DNA of 64,000 bases. Source: Myxococcus stipitatus (GTDB taxonomy: Bacteria; Myxococcota; Myxococcia; Myxococcales; Myxococcaceae). The stretch spans positions 4,960,001 to 5,024,000 of the forward strand of contig NZ_CP102770.1 of NCBI RefSeq assembly GCF_038561935.1. Direction: 5' to 3'. Position numbers and translations under genes: made by a program. Shown here piece after piece: positions 24,118-33,682 of the stretch (positions are counted from its first letter, which is position 1; every line of letters begins with the position of its first letter). The notes under the pieces were generated by a model. The model did not search any database and was not told where the DNA came from. It saw nothing but the letters and a program-made list of their open reading frames with translations.

Positions 24118-27100
24118 ATGTCTTGGTCTTTCCGCGCATTGCTGGCGCCGCTCACGGCGCTACTTCTTGTCTCGTCTGCCTGCGGTGACGATGACCCCCC
24201 CAAGAAGGATCCTGTCTGTTGTGAGCCGGATGGCGGTCCCGGTGAGCCGGATGGTGGCCACCCGGAGCCGGACGGTGGGACGAACCCGGGGCCGGGTGAG
24301 ACGGTCGTGATGTGCCCCGCGGCGGACCTGGCTCCGCCGTCGACGGGCTCCTGCACGGTGGAGTCGGGTGATTCGGCCCGGCTGTTCACGGGCATCATCC
24401 TGGCGCCGGACAAGGTCTACCAGGGCGGGCAGATGCTCGTGGATGGCGCGGGCACCATCCAGTGCGTCGGCTGTGATTGCGCGAAGTCGCCGGGGGCTTC
24501 CTCGGCCACGCGCGTGACGTGTCCCCAGGCGGTGGTGTCGCCGGGCCTCATCAACTCGCACGACCACATCACGTTCCAGACGCCGCCCTATGTCGCGGCC
24601 TCCAACGCGGACGAGCGCTACGAGCACCGCCATGACTGGCGCAAGGGCAACAACAGCCACACGCGCGTCAACCAGGGCAAGCCGGTGGGCGCGGACGGCA
24701 TCCGCTGGGGTGAGCTGCGGCAGCTCATGTCGGGCACCACGTCCGTGGCGGGCTCGGGCGGAATGAAGGGACTGCTGCGCAACCTGGATGCGCCCAACTC
24801 CTCGGAGACGGGCAGCAACCAGGAGGGCCTGGGCGCGGGCTCCGGCGCGGAGTACCAGACCTTCCCGCTGGGCGATGGCGACAGCGGGCGCGAGCTGACG
24901 AGCGGCTGTGGCTATGAGCGCATCGACTCGCCGTCGGTCATCCCGGCGCTGTCCGCCTACCTGCCGCACATCGCGGAGGGCATCGAGGACTCCGCCCTCA
25001 ACGAGTTCCTGTGCCTGTCCGGCCAGCAGTCGGGTGGCAAGGACATCCTGAGCGCGCGCACGGCGGTCATCCACGGCATCGGCTTGCGCGCCGAAGACAT
25101 CCAGAAGATGGCGGGGAAGGGCACCAGCCTCATCTGGTCGCCGCGCTCCAACGTGTCGCTCTATGGCGACACCGCCGCGGTGCCCCTCTACAAGTCCCTG
25201 GGCGTCAACGTGGCGCTGGGCACCGACTGGCTGCTGTCCGGCTCCATGAACATCCTGCGCGAGCTGCGGTGCGCGGACTCGCTGAACACGACGCGCTTCA
25301 ACAAGGCCCTGAGCGACGCGGAGACGTGGGCGATGGTGACGGCCAACGCGGCGCACGCGTTCCAGGCCGCGCGCGCGGGCGCGCTGGCTCCGGGCAAGGT
25401 GGCGGACGTGGCCATCTTCCGCCTCAACGGGCACGCGGCCTCGCCGCACCGGGCCGTCATCATGGCCGAGGCCGCGGACGTGGTGTTGACGATGCGCGGT
25501 GGCAAGGCGCTCTATGGCGACTCGGCGCTCGTCTCCGCGCTGGGCGGCACGCAGTGCGACACGCTGGACGTGTGCGGAGCGGAGCGTGCGGTGTGCCTCC
25601 AGTCGGAGATCGGCATGTCGCTCTCCGCGCTGAGCGCGGCCAACCCCGGCGCCTATCCGCTGTTCTCCTGCCAGGCTCCGACGAACGAGCCCACGTGCGA
25701 TCCCACCCGTGCCTCCACGAACTCGCGCTTCCCGGCCTCCGTGGCGGGCTCCACCCGCTACGCCGATGGCCCCTCGGCGCAGGACAAGGATGGCGACGGC
25801 ATCCCGGATGCGCAGGACAACTGCCCGGCCGTCTTCAACCCCATCCGCCCGCTGGACCAGGGCAAGCAGCCGGACCAGGACGGCGACGGCGTCGGTGATG
25901 CGTGCGACGTGTGCCCGTTCGCTCCGGGCACCACGGAGTGCAGCCGCCCCAACCCGAGCGACGCGGACGGTGACGGCATCATCAACGCGGTGGACAACTG
26001 CCCCACCACGGCCAACCCGGACCAGGCCGACGCGGATGGCGATGGCCGCGGTGACGTGTGCGACCTCTGCGCGACGGCCAACCCCGGCGACATGGCCTGC
26101 CCGGTGTCCATCTACGACGTGAAGCAGCCGGCGCCGGGTGGCGGTTCCGCCTGGGTGGGCCAGCGCGTCGCGTTGACGGGCCTCACCGTCACCGGCGTGG
26201 GCCCCACGGGCTTCTTCGCGCAGGTGCATCCGTCCGAGCAGGGCTTCCGGGGCGTGGACTACTCCGGTGGCTTCATCTTCACGAAGGCCGCGCCCGCCAG
26301 CACCGTGGTGGTGGGGGCTCGCGTGGACGTCAGCGCGACGGTGACGAACTACTTCGGACAGGTGCAGCTCGAGGCGTCCTCCGTCACGGTGCTCGGCCCG
26401 GCGGCGACGCCCGTGGCTCCGGAGGCCGTGGTGCCCGCGGAGGCGACCACCGGTGGCTCGCGTGCGCGCGCGCTGGAAGGCGTGCTGGTGCGGGTGACGA
26501 AGGTGGAGGTGACCGACATCGCGCCTCCTCCGGGCGGCGGTGACAAGGCGCCGACGGGTGAGTTCGAGGTGACCGGCTCGCTGCGCGTCAACGACTACCT
26601 GCACACGTTCCCCATCCCCGCGAAGGGCACGCAGTTCGCGTCCATCACGGGCGTGCTGGAGCTGCGCAATGACCACTCGAAGATCGAGCCGCGCTCCGCG
26701 GACGACCTGGTGGAGGGCTCGGGCGAGGCGACGCTGGTCTCCCTGGCGCCCACGGGTGTGTTCGTGCGCGCGGGCGTCAACGGCCCCACGTTCCCGGAGC
26801 CGCTGACGGTGACGCTGGGCGCTCCGGCGCCGCAGGACCTGGTGGTGTCGGTGACGTCGTCCAACCCGGCGGTGTCCGTGGCGAACGACCAGGTGGTGAT
26901 TCCCGCGGGGGCCCGGTCCGCCGTGGTCGTCCTGAGCACGGCCGCGACGCACGAGCCGGGCCAGGACAAGGCGACCCTGACCGCCACGCTGGCGGGCGTG
27001 TCGCTGAGCGCCACGGTGCGGGTGCTCGCGGCGGAGGAGCCCTCCACGCTGGCCATGCTCACGCCCGAGCTGTCGGACGTGCGCGCTGGCGCCACGGTCG

Positions 27101-27909
27101 GCTTCACGGTGACCCTGGACGTGCCGCCCGCGGTGGACACGGTGGTGAGCCTGGCGGTGCAGCCGGCGGAGCTGGCGACGGTGCCGGCTGAAATCGTGGT
27201 GCGGGCCAACGCGCTGACGGCGAAGTTCGACCTGGTCGCGGCGAAGGTCGCGGGCGAGGGCACCGTGGTGGCCACGCTCGGTGCGCGGTCCGTGTCGGCG
27301 AAGCTGAAGGTTCAGCCCGCGCCCACCGGTCCGGACCACATCCTCATCAGCGAGGTGGCGCCCGCCGGGCCCTCCGACGCGAGTGACGAGTTCGTCGAGC
27401 TGTTCAACCCGACCTCCCGCGTGCTGGACCTGTCCGGCTGGAAGCTCCAGTACAAGAGCGACAAGGGCGAGAACTACCTGTCGTCGTCGCTGCCGGCGGG
27501 GACGACCGTGCAGCCGCGTGGGTACCTCCTGGTGGTGCACGCGAAGTACTCGGGCAGCGTGACGGGGGACGCGAGCTGGGGGACGGTGTTCTCCCTGTCC
27601 GCCAGCCGCACCGGCGGCGGCAACCTGCGCATCGGTCCGCCGGAGCTGGGGACGGGCAAGAACGATCCGGCGACGGTGGATGCGTTCGCCTACGGCACCG
27701 GTGACTCTCCGGAGGGAAGCGCGTTCCCGTCGATTCCGGTGGCCGCGGGCTCGTTCGAGCGCAAGGCGTCCGTGACGTCGACGTCCGCCACGATGGAGGA
27801 CGGGACGGATGCGCTGCTGGGCAACGGCCAGGACTCCGGCGACAACGCCGCTGACTTCGTGCTCCGGACGAAGCGGCAGCCGCAGAACGCCTCCAGCCCG
27901 ACGGAGTAG
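24118..27909 (+). CDS. Surface lipoprotein: amidohydrolase with thrombospondin-3, Ig-like and lamin-tail domains
   Basis: 1,263 residues. Signal peptide with lipobox VSSAC (Cys22), then a Pro/Asp/Gly linker of EPDGG repeats (36-60). Residues about 85-480 are an amidohydrolase of the ATZ/TRZ-chlorohydrolase kind: NSHDH (His148, His150), [18 protein letters not shown] and ALGTDWLL. Around 556-660 lie DxDGDG calcium-binding thrombospondin type-3-like repeats ([30 protein letters not shown]). Beta-sandwich domains follow, then a lamin-tail domain (about 1075-1190, [20 protein letters not shown]). The metal ligands look complete, so hydrolysis of a C-N bond in an extracellular substrate is plausible. 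An enzyme fused to so many extracellular modules suggests display on the cell surface. ATG 24118 has a distant GGAG. A strong hairpin follows the stop. Confidence 0.85.
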   Translation: MSWSFRALLAPLTALLLVSSACGDDDPPKKDPVCCEPDGGPGEPDGGHPEPDGGTNPGPGETVVMCPAADLAPPSTGSCTVESGDSARLFTGIILAPDKVYQGGQMLVDGAGTIQCVGCDCAKSPGASSATRVTCPQAVVSPGLINSHDHITFQTPPYVAASNADERYEHRHDWRKGNNSHTRVNQGKPVGADGIRWGELRQLMSGTTSVAGSGGMKGLLRNLDAPNSSETGSNQEGLGAGSGAEYQTFPLGDGDSGRELTSGCGYERIDSPSVIPALSAYLPHIAEGIEDSALNEFLCLSGQQSGGKDILSARTAVIHGIGLRAEDIQKMAGKGTSLIWSPRSNVSLYGDTAAVPLYKSLGVNVALGTDWLLSGSMNILRELRCADSLNTTRFNKALSDAETWAMVTANAAHAFQAARAGALAPGKVADVAIFRLNGHAASPHRAVIMAEAADVVLTMRGGKALYGDSALVSALGGTQCDTLDVCGAERAVCLQSEIGMSLSALSAANPGAYPLFSCQAPTNEPTCDPTRASTNSRFPASVAGSTRYADGPSAQDKDGDGIPDAQDNCPAVFNPIRPLDQGKQPDQDGDGVGDACDVCPFAPGTTECSRPNPSDADGDGIINAVDNCPTTANPDQADADGDGRGDVCDLCATANPGDMACPVSIYDVKQPAPGGGSAWVGQRVALTGLTVTGVGPTGFFAQVHPSEQGFRGVDYSGGFIFTKAAPASTVVVGARVDVSATVTNYFGQVQLEASSVTVLGPAATPVAPEAVVPAEATTGGSRARALEGVLVRVTKVEVTDIAPPPGGGDKAPTGEFEVTGSLRVNDYLHTFPIPAKGTQFASITGVLELRNDHSKIEPRSADDLVEGSGEATLVSLAPTGVFVRAGVNGPTFPEPLTVTLGAPAPQDLVVSVTSSNPAVSVANDQVVIPAGARSAVVVLSTAATHEPGQDKATLTATLAGVSLSATVRVLAAEEPSTLAMLTPELSDVRAGATVGFTVTLDVPPAVDTVVSLAVQPAELATVPAEIVVRANALTAKFDLVAAKVAGEGTVVATLGARSVSAKLKVQPAPTGPDHILISEVAPAGPSDASDEFVELFNPTSRVLDLSGWKLQYKSDKGENYLSSSLPAGTTVQPRGYLLVVHAKYSGSVTGDASWGTVFSLSASRTGGGNLRIGPPELGTGKNDPATVDAFAYGTGDSPEGSAFPSIPVAAGSFERKASVTSTSATMEDGTDALLGNGQDSGDNAADFVLRTKRQPQNASSPTE

Positions 27910-27923
27910 TTGACGGACGGCTT

Positions 27924-27958
27924 CCGGCCCCTACCGGTGACGCCACGGTAGGGGCTGG
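27924..27958 (+). terminator. Terminator-like hairpin after the amidohydrolase gene
   Basis: CCGGCCCCTACCG (27924-27936) pairs with CGGTAGGGGCTGG (27946-27958) over 13 positions with one G-T pair and a 9-base loop, 15 bases after the stop. Four A bases follow, not T, so it may mainly stabilise the message end. A perfect 14-base palindrome GGCCCGGCCGGGCC lies just beyond, at 27966-27979. Confidence 0.5.
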
Positions 27959-27991
27959 AAAACCCGGCCCGGCCGGGCCATAAGCGTTCCC

Positions 27992-28774
27992 GTGCGAGTG
28001 GTTTCCTGGAACGTGAATGGCCTGCGCTCGGCCCATGGCAAGGGCTTCCTGCCGTGGTTGGCGAGCGCCAAGGCCCAGGTGGTGGGAGTGCAGGAGGTGC
28101 GAGCGCGCGCCGACCAGCTCCCCGACGAGGTGCGGACGCCGTCCCGGTGGAAGACGCACTTCAATCCCGCGGAGCGCCCCGGCTACAGCGGGGTGGGCCT
28201 GTTCTCCCGGCAGGAGCCGGACGAGATGGAGACCCGCCTGGGCGTCCCGGCGATGGACTCCGAGGGACGGCTCCAGCTGGCCCGCTTCGGCAAGCTCACG
28301 GTGGCCAACGTCTACTTCCCCAATGGCAACGGGAAGGACCGGGACCTGAGCCGCATCCCCTTCAAGCTGGATTTCTACCGGCGCCTGTTCTCCGCCCTGG
28401 AGAAGCCGCTGCGCGACGGCGGGCGCGTGCTGGTGATGGGCGACTTCAACACGGCGCATCAGGACATCGACCTGGCGCGGCCCCGGGAGAACCGCGAGAC
28501 GAGCGGCTTCCGCCCGGAGGAGCGCGAGGAGCTGGACCGGTGGCTCCGCGCGGGGTGGGTCGACACCTTCCGGCACTTCCAGAAGGACGGCGGCCACTAT
28601 TCCTGGTGGAGTCAGCGTTTTGGCGTGCGGGAGAAGAACATCGGCTGGCGGATCGACTATGTCCTGGCGTCGCCGGGAGCCATGGCCTACGTGAAGCGCG
28701 CCGCCATCCACCCCGACGTGTCGGGTTCGGACCACTGCCCGGTGAGCGTGGACCTGGACCCGGCGGTCCGTTGA
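27992..28774 (+). CDS. xth: Exodeoxyribonuclease III (AP endonuclease family)
   Basis: 260 residues, the usual length. Diagnostic motifs are all present in order: SWNVNGLR at the start, GVQEVRA with the metal-binding Glu, YFPNGNGKDRDLSRIPFKL, GDFNTAHQDIDL, GWVDTFRHF, the WWSQRFGVREKNIGWRIDYVL region, and the final SDHCPV with catalytic Asp-His. The enzyme cleaves DNA at abasic sites and degrades 3' ends in base-excision repair. GTG 27992 begins right at the first strand (VRVVSWN). The next gene starts 18 bases after the stop, so the two may be cotranscribed. Confidence 0.94.
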   Translation: MRVVSWNVNGLRSAHGKGFLPWLASAKAQVVGVQEVRARADQLPDEVRTPSRWKTHFNPAERPGYSGVGLFSRQEPDEMETRLGVPAMDSEGRLQLARFGKLTVANVYFPNGNGKDRDLSRIPFKLDFYRRLFSALEKPLRDGGRVLVMGDFNTAHQDIDLARPRENRETSGFRPEEREELDRWLRAGWVDTFRHFQKDGGHYSWWSQRFGVREKNIGWRIDYVLASPGAMAYVKRAAIHPDVSGSDHCPVSVDLDPAVR

Positions 28775-28792
28775 CGGTTGCTCGAGGAGTCC

Positions 28793-29563
28793 ATGAACGC
28801 ACTGCTGTCCATCTGGACGTGGATTGAAGTTGGCATCGTCGCGCTGGTCGGCTTCTTCGTGCAGCTCGCCATCGCCATCGTCACGCTGCCCTTCGACCGG
28901 AACCGCTACGCCGTCGGGCGGTGCTTCCGGCTGGTGGGGGTCACCGCCGCGAAGCTGACCCCGTTCTGGCGCTTCCGGGTGCACGGCGACGTGCCGAAAC
29001 ACGTGCACGCGAACACGGTGGTGGTGAGCAACCACGAGTCCAACGCGGACCCGTTCCTCATCTCGCACCTGCCCTGGGAGATGAAGTGGCTGGGCAAGGC
29101 GAGCCTCTTCAAGATCCCCGTGGTGGGGTGGATGATGGGCATCGCTGGCGACATCCCGGTGCACCGGGGAGACCGCGATTCCGCCACCGGCGCCATGGCG
29201 CGCTGCAAGGCGTGGATGAAGCGGGGGATGCCCGTGATGATCTTCCCCGAGGGCACCCGCTCCAAGACGGATGAGCTGCTGCCCTTCAAGGACGGCGCGT
29301 TCCGGCTGGCCATCGAGCAGCAGGCGGATGTGTTGCCCCTGGCCGTGAGCGGGACTCGCAAGGCGCTGCCGAAGCACTCGTGGCGCTTCTCCACCTCGCG
29401 GGGGCTGGTGACGGTGGGCACGCCCATCTCCACGAAGGGGATGACGATGGACGACCTGGAGCGGCTCAAGGACCTGGCGCGCACGCAGATTCTCGCCCTG
29501 CGCGCCACCCTCCAGCCCCTCACCCGCGACCCGGCCTCACCCGGGGAGCCCAGCGCGGCGTAG
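28793..29563 (+). CDS. 1-acyl-sn-glycerol-3-phosphate acyltransferase family (PlsC-like)
   Basis: 256 residues. An N-terminal hydrophobic segment (IEVGIVALVGFFVQLAIAIVTL) anchors it in the inner membrane. The acyltransferase motifs are NHESNAD (the catalytic HX4D), GWMMGIAGDIPVHRG, FPEGTRSK (substrate phosphate binding) and LPLAVSGTRK. The reaction would be acyl transfer to lysophosphatidate or a related lysolipid. Paralogues are common in myxobacteria, and this may serve ether lipids or ornithine lipids instead. ATG 28793 follows GAGGAG; a TTG 15 bases upstream is less likely. The gene converges with the next one. Confidence 0.9.
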   Translation: MNALLSIWTWIEVGIVALVGFFVQLAIAIVTLPFDRNRYAVGRCFRLVGVTAAKLTPFWRFRVHGDVPKHVHANTVVVSNHESNADPFLISHLPWEMKWLGKASLFKIPVVGWMMGIAGDIPVHRGDRDSATGAMARCKAWMKRGMPVMIFPEGTRSKTDELLPFKDGAFRLAIEQQADVLPLAVSGTRKALPKHSWRFSTSRGLVTVGTPISTKGMTMDDLERLKDLARTQILALRATLQPLTRDPASPGEPSAA

Positions 29564-29599
29564 CTCCCTCGGGGGACTCGGACATGACGGCGGGGCGGC

Positions 29600-30154
29600 T
29601 CAGACGTCCCTGTCGTTCTCGTCGGAGTCGTCCTCGTCGTCGTCGATGATGTGGCAGCCGGACTCGTCATCGAGGGCCTCCTCGATGAAGCCCTTCACCA
29701 GGTCCTTGCCGCCGATCTCGAAGGACAGGCTGATCTTGTCGCCTTCGATGGTCGCGTCCTTGTCCACGGTGAGCTTTCCGCCCAGGGCCAGCGCGCTGCC
29801 TTCCACGCGCGCGCCCTTCTGGACGCGGACCTCGCCCCCCATGGACACGGCGTCGCCCTTCACACGGGCGCCGGGCTCCACGATGACGCGGCCGTGAATG
29901 GCGACGGCGTCGTCGACGCTGGCGCCCTTGCGGACGATGACGTTGCCGTCGATGGCGACGGCGTCCTTCACCTTGTCCCCGGCCTCGATGACCAGGTCCG
30001 TGCCCTGCACGGCGCGGCTGCCGTCCTTGCTGTCCTGCGCGCAGACGACCTTCACCTTCAGGTTGCTCGTCTTCTTCGCGGCGTCGTCCGCGGCGAAGGC
30101 GGGGAGGGCGAGGGTCGAGACGAGGGCCAGGGTCGGCAGCAACGGCGAGCGCAT
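29600..30154 (-). CDS. Secreted bactofilin-like repeat protein with acidic tail
   Basis: 184 residues. A cleavable signal peptide (ALPAFA then ADD, near residue 21) directs it to the periplasm. Residues about 50-145 are five or six short repeats of the form VxIDGNVIVRKGASVDDAVA and GGEVRVQKGARVEGSA, the left- or right-handed beta-solenoid ladder seen in bactofilins and polymer-forming cytoskeletal proteins. True bactofilins are cytoplasmic and have no signal peptide, so this is a relative acting outside the membrane. The last 20 residues are strongly acidic (DDDEDDSDEND). The same repeat pattern occurs in the membrane protein at 37.1-38.6 kb. Function unknown. Confidence 0.65.
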   Translation of the reverse strand: MRSPLLPTLALVSTLALPAFAADDAAKKTSNLKVKVVCAQDSKDGSRAVQGTDLVIEAGDKVKDAVAIDGNVIVRKGASVDDAVAIHGRVIVEPGARVKGDAVSMGGEVRVQKGARVEGSALALGGKLTVDKDATIEGDKISLSFEIGGKDLVKGFIEEALDDESGCHIIDDDEDDSDENDRDV

Positions 30155-30303
30155 GGGCGGGCTCCAGGTACGGCCAGGTTGTCTGCCCTACGCGTGGCGC
30201 CCGAGAGCATTGCATCGCGCCGGAGATTCACTTGAGGGCGGGCCAGGGCGTGCGCCTTGCAGTACGGTGCGGGCTGGCCCTGTCCCACACCGAGGTCTCC
30301 GCC

Positions 30304-31362
30304 GTGGCCACTCCCGTGACGCAGCACGACGACTCGCACGACCTGACCATCTGGCTCTACGCCCTGGGGTACTTCGCGGCGTACGCCCCCTACAGCGCGT
30401 TGACCAAGGCGCTGTCGACCGGCGCCCTCCCAGGAATGGAACAGGGCATCGTCGGCTTCACGCTGTTGCCCGTGAGCGCGGTGACGTCGATGGTGGGCAT
30501 GTTCGTCTTCCTGTCGCTCAAGGGCTGGTGGCGCTTCGCGTCGCAGCGCGAGGTGATGGGCGTGAAGGTGCCCATGCCCGGGGCGTGGACGTTCGTGTCG
30601 GGCATGTGCTCGGCGGCCATCATCGCCACCACGACGCTGGCGTACGCGCTGGAGGGAACCTCCATCGTCTTCATGATGTTGCTGATGCGCGGCGGCGTGC
30701 TGGTGCTGGCGCCGGTGGTGGATGTCATCAGCCGGCGGCGGGTGAAGTGGCCCTCGTGGCTGGCGCTGGGGCTGAGCCTGTCGGCCGTGGTGGTCGCGTC
30801 GGCGTCGGATGCCCGGGCCACGCTGTCGCTGGTGGCCGCGGTGGACGTGGGCGTGTACCTGCTGAGCTACTTCATCCGCCTGCGGGCGATGAGCCGGCTG
30901 GCCAAGTCCGAGGACAAGGCGCTCTCCACCCGCTACTTCGTGGAGGAGCAGATGGTGGCCACGCCCTTCCTGGTGCTCATCCTCGTGCTGGCGGCGCTCT
31001 GGGGCGGCGCGGCGCCCGCGCTGGACATCCGCGAGGGCTTCCTGGGGGTGTTCGCCCGAGGCCGCCTGCTGGAGGAGATGGCGGTGGGCCTGCTGTCCCA
31101 GGGCACGGGCATCTTCGGCGGGCTCATCCTGCTGGATGCGCGGGAGAACGCCTTCTCCGTGCCGGTGAACCGGGCCTCGAGCGTGCTGGCCGGCGTGGTG
31201 GCCACGGTGGGCTTGTCGGTGGGGATGGGGCTGCCCGGCGTGGGCGCGCGGGAGCTGATGGGCGCGGGGCTCGTCATGGTGGCCATGGTGGTGCTCGCGC
31301 TGCCCACCGTGCTCGCGGCCCGGCGGCGGGAGGCCGCCGAGCGCGCCGCCCTGGGCCGCTAG
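30304..31362 (+). CDS. Polytopic membrane protein, EamA/DMT-like
   Basis: 352 residues with about ten hydrophobic helices, for example LYALGYFAAYAPYSALT, MVGMFVFLSL, SGMCSAAIIATTTLAYALEG, VFMMLLMRGGVLVLAPVVDV, ATPFLVLILVLAALW and MGAGLVMVAMVVLALPTVL. The count, the two-half layout and the short loops are like drug/metabolite (EamA) transporters. The sequence LEGTSIVFMMLLMRGGVLVLAP recalls their helix 3-4 region, where EamA proteins often keep a Pro. GTG 30304 is chosen because GAGG precedes it; a TTG at 30232 would add a non-hydrophobic head. The substrate is unknown. Confidence 0.6.
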   Translation: MATPVTQHDDSHDLTIWLYALGYFAAYAPYSALTKALSTGALPGMEQGIVGFTLLPVSAVTSMVGMFVFLSLKGWWRFASQREVMGVKVPMPGAWTFVSGMCSAAIIATTTLAYALEGTSIVFMMLLMRGGVLVLAPVVDVISRRRVKWPSWLALGLSLSAVVVASASDARATLSLVAAVDVGVYLLSYFIRLRAMSRLAKSEDKALSTRYFVEEQMVATPFLVLILVLAALWGGAAPALDIREGFLGVFARGRLLEEMAVGLLSQGTGIFGGLILLDARENAFSVPVNRASSVLAGVVATVGLSVGMGLPGVGARELMGAGLVMVAMVVLALPTVLAARRREAAERAALGR

Positions 31363-31374
31363 CTCTCGCCGCGG

Positions 31375-31839
31375 CTACTTCTTGTCCGCCGCGACGTGCA
31401 GCGTGAGGACGGGGCAGGTCGCGCGGGAGACGACCTTCTGCGCGACGCTGCCCAGGAGGAGCCGGGGCAGGCCGCGCCGTCCGTGGGTGCCCATGATGAT
31501 GAGGTCGAAGCCTTCCTTCTCCGCCAGCTCGAGGATGGTGGAGGCGGCCTCGCCCACGAGCACCCGGTGCTTGAGGGGGACCTCCGGGGGGCCCAGCTGC
31601 TTGAGCAGGTTGCCCAGCTCCTTGTTCGCGGTCTCCATCGCCACCTGCTCCAGGGAGAGCGAGTTCCACCCTGGCGCGGCCACCAGCAGGTCGGGCGCCA
31701 CGTACTGGGGCGGCTCCCAGGCATGCACCACGTCCACGGAAGCCCTGAAGGGGCTGGCCAGGTGCAGCGCGTAGTCGACGACGGAGCGCGAGCCTTCGCT
31801 CAAGTCGACGGGGACCAGGATTCGAGACGGCGCGGCCAT
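31375..31839 (-). CDS. Universal stress protein (UspA family)
   Basis: 154 residues, a single Usp domain. The opening RILVPVDLSEGSRSVVDYAL and the ATP-binding motif GTHGRRGLPRLLLGSVAQKV (G-x2-G-x9-GS) mark the ATP-binding subclass. Members bind ATP and help survival under stress, with no single fixed reaction. ATG 31839 follows AAGGAG at ideal spacing. It ends 12 bases from the convergent membrane protein stop and is divergent from the SDR gene. Confidence 0.92.
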   Translation of the reverse strand: MAAPSRILVPVDLSEGSRSVVDYALHLASPFRASVDVVHAWEPPQYVAPDLLVAAPGWNSLSLEQVAMETANKELGNLLKQLGPPEVPLKHRVLVGEAASTILELAEKEGFDLIIMGTHGRRGLPRLLLGSVAQKVVSRATCPVLTLHVAADKK

Positions 31840-32022
31840 GGGCTGCTCCTTGACGTGGGAATGCCCCTGCATGTGGGGAATGGGGCTGCGAGTGTCCGGA
31901 TGGAAGTTCCATGCCAGCGCCCGCCCGGTCGCCTGGCATGGTGGCGCGCAAGGCTTGCGTGGGAGCGAGCGCGCTCCGCGTTTCGTGCGCACGATGGCCA
32001 CCTGAGACGAGGTGTCTTCTTG

Positions 32023-32880
32023 ATGCGTCCTCCCATTGACCACGGCACGGTCCTCATCACCGGTGCGTCGGAGGGAATCGCGCAGGAGCTTGCCCGGCTG
32101 TTGTCGCGGCGCGTCCGCACGCTGGTCCTGGTGGACCGGGACGTGGAGCGGCTCAAGCCCCTGCGCGAGGAGCTGCTCTCCGTCTACCCGACGCTCGGCG
32201 TCATCCTGGAGCGCTGCGACGTGAGCGAAGCCCGCGAGGTCGACACGCTCCTGGCCTCCCTGGAGTCGCACTTCGTCCGCGTGGATGTGCTGGTGAACAC
32301 GGCGGCCCTGGGCGGCCGAGGCCTCTTCGCCCAGGTGTCCTGGAGTGGGCTGGAGGCGCTGCTGCGCGCGAATGTGTGGGTGCCCTCGCTGCTGACCCAC
32401 CGCCTGGTGGTTCCCATGCTGGAGCGAGGCCGGGGTGGGGTGCTGAACATCGGCTCCGGGGCGGCGCAGCTCTTCCTGCCCGGGGCCGCGATGTTCGCCG
32501 CCACCCAGCGCTTCCTCGACGGCTTCACGGAGTCGCTGCGGCTGGAGGTGGAGGGGCGCGGCGTCGTCGTCACGCGCGTGGCTCCGGGGCCGCTCGGCGA
32601 CGAGGACGAGGCCCTGTCGCCCTTCTTCCAGATCTCCGCGCGGCGCTGCGCCAGGGACGCGCTTGCGGCGTTCGAGCGCGGCGAGCCCCTGGTGTACCCG
32701 GGCTGGGGGCACCGCTGGGTGATGCGGCTGTTGCCGCTGCTACCTCGCGCCCTGAAGCGGAGCCTGGGGCGCCTGGTGCTCCGGGGCGTGAAGGGCGGCG
32801 GTGGCCCGTCGGGGCCGGGCGTGGTGCCGGTGGGGCTCGCGTCGCCCGGGATGCTGGCGCGCGAGCCCACTCCGGCGTGA
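32023..32880 (+). CDS. Short-chain dehydrogenase/reductase-like protein lacking the catalytic Tyr-Lys pair
   Basis: 285 residues with a Rossmann fold of the SDR family. It shows TGASEGIAQELA (14-24), CDVSEAREVD, NTAALGGRG in place of NNAG, LNIGSGAA with Ser145, and a final C-terminal basic tail. The catalytic YxxxK becomes FAATQ (Phe158, Gln162), so both the proton donor and the assisting Lys are lost, while the cofactor site looks intact. The protein may bind NAD(P)H and act as a sensor or structural protein, or use different residues. ATG 32023 follows GAGG. Alternatively it is a real reductase whose active site I misplace, but the spacing to Ser145 fits well. Confidence 0.8.
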   Translation: MRPPIDHGTVLITGASEGIAQELARLLSRRVRTLVLVDRDVERLKPLREELLSVYPTLGVILERCDVSEAREVDTLLASLESHFVRVDVLVNTAALGGRGLFAQVSWSGLEALLRANVWVPSLLTHRLVVPMLERGRGGVLNIGSGAAQLFLPGAAMFAATQRFLDGFTESLRLEVEGRGVVVTRVAPGPLGDEDEALSPFFQISARRCARDALAAFERGEPLVYPGWGHRWVMRLLPLLPRALKRSLGRLVLRGVKGGGGPSGPGVVPVGLASPGMLAREPTPA

Positions 32881-32887
32881 CGGACGC

Positions 32888-33682
32888 CTAGAGGCCAATC
32901 TCGGCCAGGCGCGCCTTCACGCGCGAGGCCTTCACGCCCGTGTTGGCGGTGCCGCGGCCCTGCGAGTTGCCGCCCAGGCCGATGTGGTGCAGGCCAACCA
33001 CCTGGTGCGTGGAGGAGGAGAGCACCGGCGAGCCCGAGGAGCCACCCAGCGTGTCCGCGTCATAGGACAGGTCCGTGGTGGAGTAGTTCGCGTTCTTCAC
33101 CACGCCCGGAGAGCTCTTCTTGTTCGGGGTGCAGCCGGACGTCGTGTAGTAGTCGCAGTTCTGGTGCACCACGTAGATGCTGGCGTTGGTGGCCGCGTTG
33201 GTGCTCGACACCGTCAGCCAGCCGTACACGTTGCCGGGCAGCTGCCCGTTCGTCGCCGTGCAGCGCAGCGCCGTCATGTCGTCGCCGGACCACGTCTTGA
33301 TGAGCGTGGCGCACGCGTACCAGACGCGGCTGGCGGAGGCGACGCCGTCCTCGTAGTTGAACGAGGCGCGCGCACCCACGGCCTCGGACGCGCTGCCGAT
33401 GCAGTGGTTGTTGGTGATGATGACGTCGGGGGACACCAGCCACGCGGTGCAGCGCGAGCCCACGGCCGGGATGGACAGATAGCCCACCGCCCGGGAGCGC
33501 GTGCGCTGCGTGCCCGTCAGCGTCGTGGCGCTGACCCAGTTCACAGAGCCGACGATGACGGTGGACTCCTGCGACTGGAGCGGCTCGGTGCCATCCGCGT
33601 TCGGGACGTCCGGGGCCTGCTCCGTACCGCACGCCGACAGGGCACCCACCAGGAACAACGCACGCATGCTCTTCGCGATCAT
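32888..33682 (-). CDS. Trypsin-like serine protease lipoprotein
   Basis: 264 residues. A lipoprotein signal ends in ALSAC (Cys18). The chymotrypsin-fold triad is visible: His93 in ITNNHCIG, an Asp in GDDMTALRC (134/135), and Ser216 in LGGSSGSPV. Cysteines at 78/94, 124/141 and 176/184 could form disulfides, suiting an exported protein. The pocket cannot be read well enough to give substrate preference. Secreted proteases of this class serve predation and matrix turnover in myxobacteria. ATG 33682 follows GGAGGAG. It converges with the SDR gene, 7 bases apart. Confidence 0.88.
   Translation of the reverse strand: MIAKSMRALFLVGALSACGTEQAPDVPNADGTEPLQSQESTVIVGSVNWVSATTLTGTQRTRSRAVGYLSIPAVGSRCTAWLVSPDVIITNNHCIGSASEAVGARASFNYEDGVASASRVWYACATLIKTWSGDDMTALRCTATNGQLPGNVYGWLTVSSTNAATNASIYVVHQNCDYYTTSGCTPNKKSSPGVVKNANYSTTDLSYDADTLGGSSGSPVLSSSTHQVVGLHHIGLGGNSQGRGTANTGVKASRVKARLAEIGL

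Noticed and set aside
24160..27540. Long minus-strand open frame across the amidohydrolase gene
   Set aside because: Same cause; the plus-strand frame has a signal peptide and known domains, the minus-strand frame has none.
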